From assembly GCA_000969725.1 (NCBI GenBank), contig JXSR01S068236.1: a stretch of 20,205 nucleotides of DNA; one strand, given 5' to 3'. Origin of the DNA: Ophiothrix spiculata (Eukaryota; Echinodermata; Ophiuroidea; Amphilepidida; Ophiotrichidae). A program made the translations under genes and the position numbers. Below the pieces are notes generated by a model that had not been told where the DNA came from, searched no databases, and saw only the letters and a program-made list of their open reading frames with translations. Positions within the stretch are counted from its first letter, which is position 1; every line of letters starts with the position of its first letter. This document shows, one piece after another, positions 10,401-16,400 of this stretch.

Positions 10401-13400
10401 TGGAGGTGCTTTTAGTGGAAATGATGTTACTTGGACCGGACCACATTGATCAGTAATCATCAGTATAGTGTAGTAAGACCTTCTTTAACAATAACATGTA
10501 TTTTCCCTGTCACCAATTACCTTCATCTGAAGTCACATTGACGTCATACGCTGGTCCATATACGGTTCCACTGACTGGCTTCCATTGCTTCGACTGCACC
10601 GTGAACGTATATGTTGAATTTGCGTACGGTAAGTTACGTTTGCTGATGGAGTAGTAACTACTTCTCCGATCTGATAGACGGTTGTGAGTTACGTCACTTC
10701 CTGTGTCACACATCCCGGCATTTATCAGTTGGTACGTCATTTCGAATTGTGCATCGGGTTCATCACAATCCCAGTCGAGCTGAATCGAATCCGTATTGTA
10801 ATTGACTTGCATGTTCTGAATTTCACATACCTCTGTATAAAGATGAAACACAAATAGCATTAAAAAATAAAGTAATTAAAAAGCATTCATCCAACTTTCA
10901 AGTGATACATAGGCCTATTATAGGTCATATTTCTAAGGATGTACGGTCGGTAGTTGAAATCACCTGACGGGAGTTGCTCGATACTTTCATTCCTTTTAGG
11001 CACCGTATAAAATAGGCCTAGTATATGCTCCAGGGGCATATGGTCCTTGAGCACTATGCTCTTGGAGCATATTTGACTTTACAATTATGCTCAGGAGCAT
11101 ATTTGACTACGAATGATCCTGGAGCATATCTGACAAACATGCTCCTGGACCATTGGACAGTAATGTTCATGGAGCACGTTTCTGAAATCAATGGTGCTTT
11201 GTTTCTAATCACCCAGAGCTTGCTACTAAGTTAAACATGCTCCTAGAGCACATTTGTCAAATATGTTCCGTGAGCATTTAAAGTAAAACATACTCCTGGA
11301 TCATATACTTCAGCTGAAAATGTTATAGGTCTGGATCATATATTAGGTCAATATATCACATTACTAACCTGCGTAATAGCGCGATTCAATATAATAGGAT
11401 TAGTATTTCTACTTTTACGCAGACAACTGCGCGGTCATTGTCAGGTAACAATGACTTCTTATAATGACCTGCGCATGTGATGTCATAAGCGCTGAATTTA
11501 AAATCGTCGGTGTTTGTTTTGTGCCTCGGTACTTAGTACCTGGGTCCCAAACAATCACCTCCGCTTTTAAACAATGACCTCAAAAAAGATGGTGCGCAAT
11601 TATTATTGTCTAAAAAGCACAGAAGATCTGACCGTGGAAATAGCAATATATTCAACACTTTTGGAAGTGTGTCTTACCAGGCTTTTCTGATGCAAGTGTT
11701 GTAGCATACACCTCTGACCAACCACTATACTGAGTACTCCCTGATACAGGAGTCACCAACACGCGCATTCTGTAACGGTATTGTGTTTCGGATTTCAGAT
11801 TCTCAAAATTAATGTCTGTGTTCGATTCCTGCCCATTATCGATCAATTGGTAGGGAGACACTCGTGTGAACTGGTATTCATACACAATAGTTACAGTTGT
11901 GTGGTTATTGCAATACTGTGACTCGTCCCATGTAATGTTCAAACCATTTGTAGACACACCGGCAATTTCAGGGTTTACACTTGATACACCAGCTATGAAA
12001 ATAATAGCAGTAATAATATTAATGATAATGATAATAATATTAAAAAAGGGATTATACTTGACGTAACATCCTTATCACAGCACTTGTCTGTGGAAAATTA
12101 AAACAAAATGCTTCAACGTCTCATTCCAATTCTCAACATAATACCAAAATGCTATACTGCAAGAACATTATTATCATGATTATGTAGTGCCTTAACGCAC
12201 TTTCCTTTAATGGTAGGTATTCTGATCTGGTGAAAAATTTAACATCCACTTTTTTAAATGAAGGGTCATCACCTATAAAGCAACTGTGAAGTTTCATTCG
12301 AATACCTTGGGCCAAATAGATGCTACAGGCAAAATGTGCCTGAGATTGACCATTAGAAACATACAGGATATTTCACTTTGTTTACAAAATACACAGATTT
12401 TAAAATACGGTCGTTAAAAATATATGCAAAATATTACAGTAATTCAGCACTTTTTTTTACCATATCTCTTCAATGAAACATAAAATGAGTGTGAAAACTT
12501 ACAGGGATTATGAGAATATGCGCTTTCATCTGATGTCAAAACCTCCAATTTGATTTTGTGAGTAAAAGTGATCGGAATACACGCCTTTAACACGTTTTAA
12601 CTATAGGGGTGGGATGATTTTGAAACTGAGACACATAAAGCATGGTTATTTGACACCATACTAGTAGTAGGTTAAGGGTCTTTCTATCAATACACAGCAA
12701 AATAATTTCAATCGGCTTATTCGTTGTTTAATTATGACGTCATTAAGGTAGACCGAACTAAAAAGCCAATTATACAGTAAAATATAGGCAAAAGTCGAAA
12801 TATTAAATATTGTGCTCTGAAAATTTAAATATCGGCATTAAATAGGGGGGGGGGTGTATATAAAGCAGGGAAAATATCAAAGTGATTCTAACATATCCTG
12901 TACCAGAAGATTCAAATCAAATATAGCATACGGATTTTTCTTTTTCAAAATGGTGACTTTAATATGGGAGAGGTTGCCAACCATCCCCTTTCCCTTGGAC
13001 TTTCACTTTAATATTATTTGTTTTCAAGTTAAAAACACAACAACCTTTTACCAATCTACATTTGCTATGTAATTAAAAAAAATAACACAAAATGGGTGTT
13101 TTTTTCAAGATAAAACAAATTGGAAGAATCCTCAGATTTTTAAATATTCCAGTCAAGGTTTCTTATTAGCTAAAAATCTGTTCCTGATTTTCTGATTGTG
13201 ATAGACATGACCTTGAGGATGAAGCTGTGAATCATGTATTGCAAGTATTTTGTCACTTACTTGTTCTTGTCGTCACTCTACTGTCAGTGTACCATATATC
13301 TGCAACTACTTTTGTATTTGTTCTGTACACAAAATGCAATCTGTATCTAGTATCACATTCCAAGTCGGATAGAACAAACTCTATTTCGGGGTTGGTACAA

Positions 13401-16400
13401 TCGGGATATGCATACTGCCATCGTATTTCAAAACTGTTATACCTTACATTATATATAGATGAGTACAAATCAATATCTGAAAGCGATCAACATTATGTAG
13501 TTTTTTTACCTTTAATTTCAATTCTTGACATTTCTTTGCTGATTCTATCCACGATGAAAACTCTTAAATAAATAAAATCCAACTGGTGAATGCCAATAAT
13601 CGTGATAATTGTGCGGGTAATTGAGGACCCTAGAACTAGAAAGGGGTTAAGTCACATTGATTACAAACTGAGAAAACGGCACAAACATTAAATCATTTGT
13701 GTAGTCTTGAATGGTATTGCTGTATTTCGCAGTGACTTTTACGCATGTTCTGATCATCAAATTACTACAAAACTTTTACAGAATATCGAATGTAGAAATG
13801 AAAATTCTGTAGCAAGAAATTGACACAACTCAATTTTCTAGATTTTGTGACTTAACCCCCTTTTAGTTCTAGTGTGGTCTGCTTATAATTGTGGTCTGCT
13901 TATATTCGTTCCATCCATGTCTATCTAGGAAGTTTACCACTTTCTACCTTTTCCTGTCATACCAGTATACATCTTGTCTTTTTGACAATATTTCATTTGC
14001 CATTCAAATGCAAAGATCATTATGGTCAAGTACCTTGACTTTTATCAATCATATATATATCACCCTCAAAATTAATGGATCTGTAACAGAATACCTTCAA
14101 AAACTGCTTTACATATTAGGGAAAATTTTGGTATCATATAAAAGATATCTTCTATAGAATCTATGCTCTTAATACACAAAACAAGGAAAATGTTAGTTTA
14201 TACAGTTTTCCATAAAGAATGCCCTGGAAAAAACCGAGTACAATTCTAGTACACATTCCTGAGGTGCAAATTTGGAACACAAAATCGAGTACAACTTAAG
14301 TACAATTCGAGTACAAATCGGTGTACTCGAATTGTACTTAAATTGTAATCGAATCGATTTTTTCCAGGGTGATTAGGGATCACTTCACAACTCAACCGAC
14401 GGTTGACCGCCCGGCGGTTGTTGACCGCCCGGAACCGCCGGTTCAGGGCAGTTGCTATTGCTATGAACAATGGCAACCGCCCAGAACCCCCTTTGCGGTT
14501 AGCCGCCGGTCGAGTTTTGAAGCGACCCCTTAGATAAATACGGTACCCTTATCTTTGAATTTGGGGTAACTTTCGTCATCTATTCTAGAGTTCCAAGAAA
14601 TACAACAGAAAAGGCTTCTAATGTATTATATGTATGTTTTTTATGACAGAAATTACTGCGTTACACCGTTTAGGGCCCATTTCAGTTTGTAACGCTATTA
14701 ATAGGGCAAATGTTCTTTACGACACTTAGGGGTCAATTTTAGGGTATTGCGACATTTAGGATATGATTTTGAATATTTTAGGACATTAATAGGGTCGGAA
14801 TTTGCTGTACATGATTTCAAAATTTAGGGTCCGATTTTGAGGTGCTCTGACGTAAAGCATACATAGTATTGCGTACCACTTTTTTCTTCGAGCGTCCCCA
14901 CCCCTCCGGGGGAACCCATTAGAACCTATCTGGTGTGACCACCACAACGCAACCATTTATTCATACATACCATCTATTGTGTCAATGGTTATCCCCTCAG
15001 GGTGAGGAGATCCATAGATGTATCCTGTACCTGCTTCCCATATCTTGGTTTGTACATTGAATAGATAGGTTGAGTTTCCTATGAGTTGGGATCTGTGGGC
15101 ATATGGGAGGTTACTTGGATAATAGTATGCCAATGTACTCTCACTCGCGGTGTAGACAGGGTATTCCGTACCATTTCCTGTGTCGCACATCCCAGCATTG
15201 ACTAGTTGGAATGTGACGACGAAAATGGTGTTTGGCTGGTCACAATCCCATCGGATGTATGTGCTAAACGATGATGTTCTATCGGCTCTCAGCATTTTGC
15301 TCAGATTCTTTATTTCGCATTGACCTGTATAAATAATAAAAGGTTACCGTACGCGTTCAATATATTTCATTCGAGGACCGGTAGTGATGGCAGCTCCAAA
15401 CGTCAAGTTCTAGCTCTGTTTGATAGTAAATAGGCCGACTTCATAAAATTAACAATTACTATTATAGCAAAATGGATTAGCAATAGTAATTGCAAAAGGG
15501 ATTAGCAAAAGTAATTCCCGGACAAGAAAAATATCAAGATCTAGCATTGCTGTAAATCATATTTTGAACCTATAAGTGCATAAAAAACTCCCCCGTAAGA
15601 GTGGAAAAGATGCCTCAAAACATCGAGGGTTAAGAGCCACGTAGAAGGCAACAATACCCAACAAAAAAGTTCTTAAGACCTAATGGCGCTTTCAAGATGA
15701 ATGATCTATCAAGTTTATCTGGAAAGACCCATTAGGTCTTGAAATCTTTCAGGATGCTTCTTACCCGTGATCCCACTGTGCCCAATATCATATGTTTTGT
15801 TGAAAGACAATCATGTGTCAATTTCAAAACAAAGCAGATGCAAATTTACAATAATTGTATTGCTTCTTTTACGATTTCAGCCTATTCAGTGTGTTAATTA
15901 GCAGATGATACCCTTGCTTGCTGGCATTGCATATTGGAGTCTGAATTATCATTTGTAATTCCTCGTGAAGTGTTTGTGTTTCAATCTGGCAATAGGCTAT
16001 CTGAACAAAAGACTTAAATATACTAATTTCGCCAGAACGTAATTTCACAACTGGAGACGGTCAAAATCTTGCATCCATGATGCTTTTCCTAGTATTTCGA
16101 AAACTCGTAACCACGAAGCTGTGCATAGGCCTATATGAAATAGCTTGCCAGATAACGTAGTCAGTGACATCTCTGATAATGGTGTGACACTCTTTAATAG
16201 GAGAGTGCATGCATACCTTTAATACTTTAATATGTCATGTGTCTAAAGCTTTTCCCCAGTCGTTCTCCTTTGCTGTGAACCACTGATTAGGCCATGAGGA
16301 TATCTATCATAGTGCAGAACTACTTATGGTAGTCTTTTCTTTCTATTCTTCATGGGCTATTGTTCACTTCAGCAGTTTATTTAAAACAAGAAATGTCTTG

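Larger units (their letters stand above)
13477..14970 (-). other. Intron 2 (A1 to C1)
   Basis: The intron is 1494 bp, donor GTATGT, phase 1. It contains three MITE-like elements and a patch (14665-14830) with irregularly spaced TTAGG motifs. Confidence 0.72.

Noticed and set aside
11024-11343. CRISPR-like reading of the palindrome array
   Set aside because: The units are diverged, spacers are very short and uneven, and the context is a eukaryotic intron.
4471-13260. Introns 3 and 9 (both C-to-B) are each exactly 1268 bp
   Set aside because: The sequences show no visible similarity by eye and intron 9 contains recent duplications, so equal length is taken as chance.
13227-13571. Plus-strand open frame of 114 codons
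   Set aside because: It is antisense to exon C1 and shows no domain of its own.
14665-14830. Repeated TTAGGG-like motifs, as in telomere repeats
   Set aside because: Spacing is irregular (about 20-40 bp) and the motifs vary; there is no tandem hexamer array.
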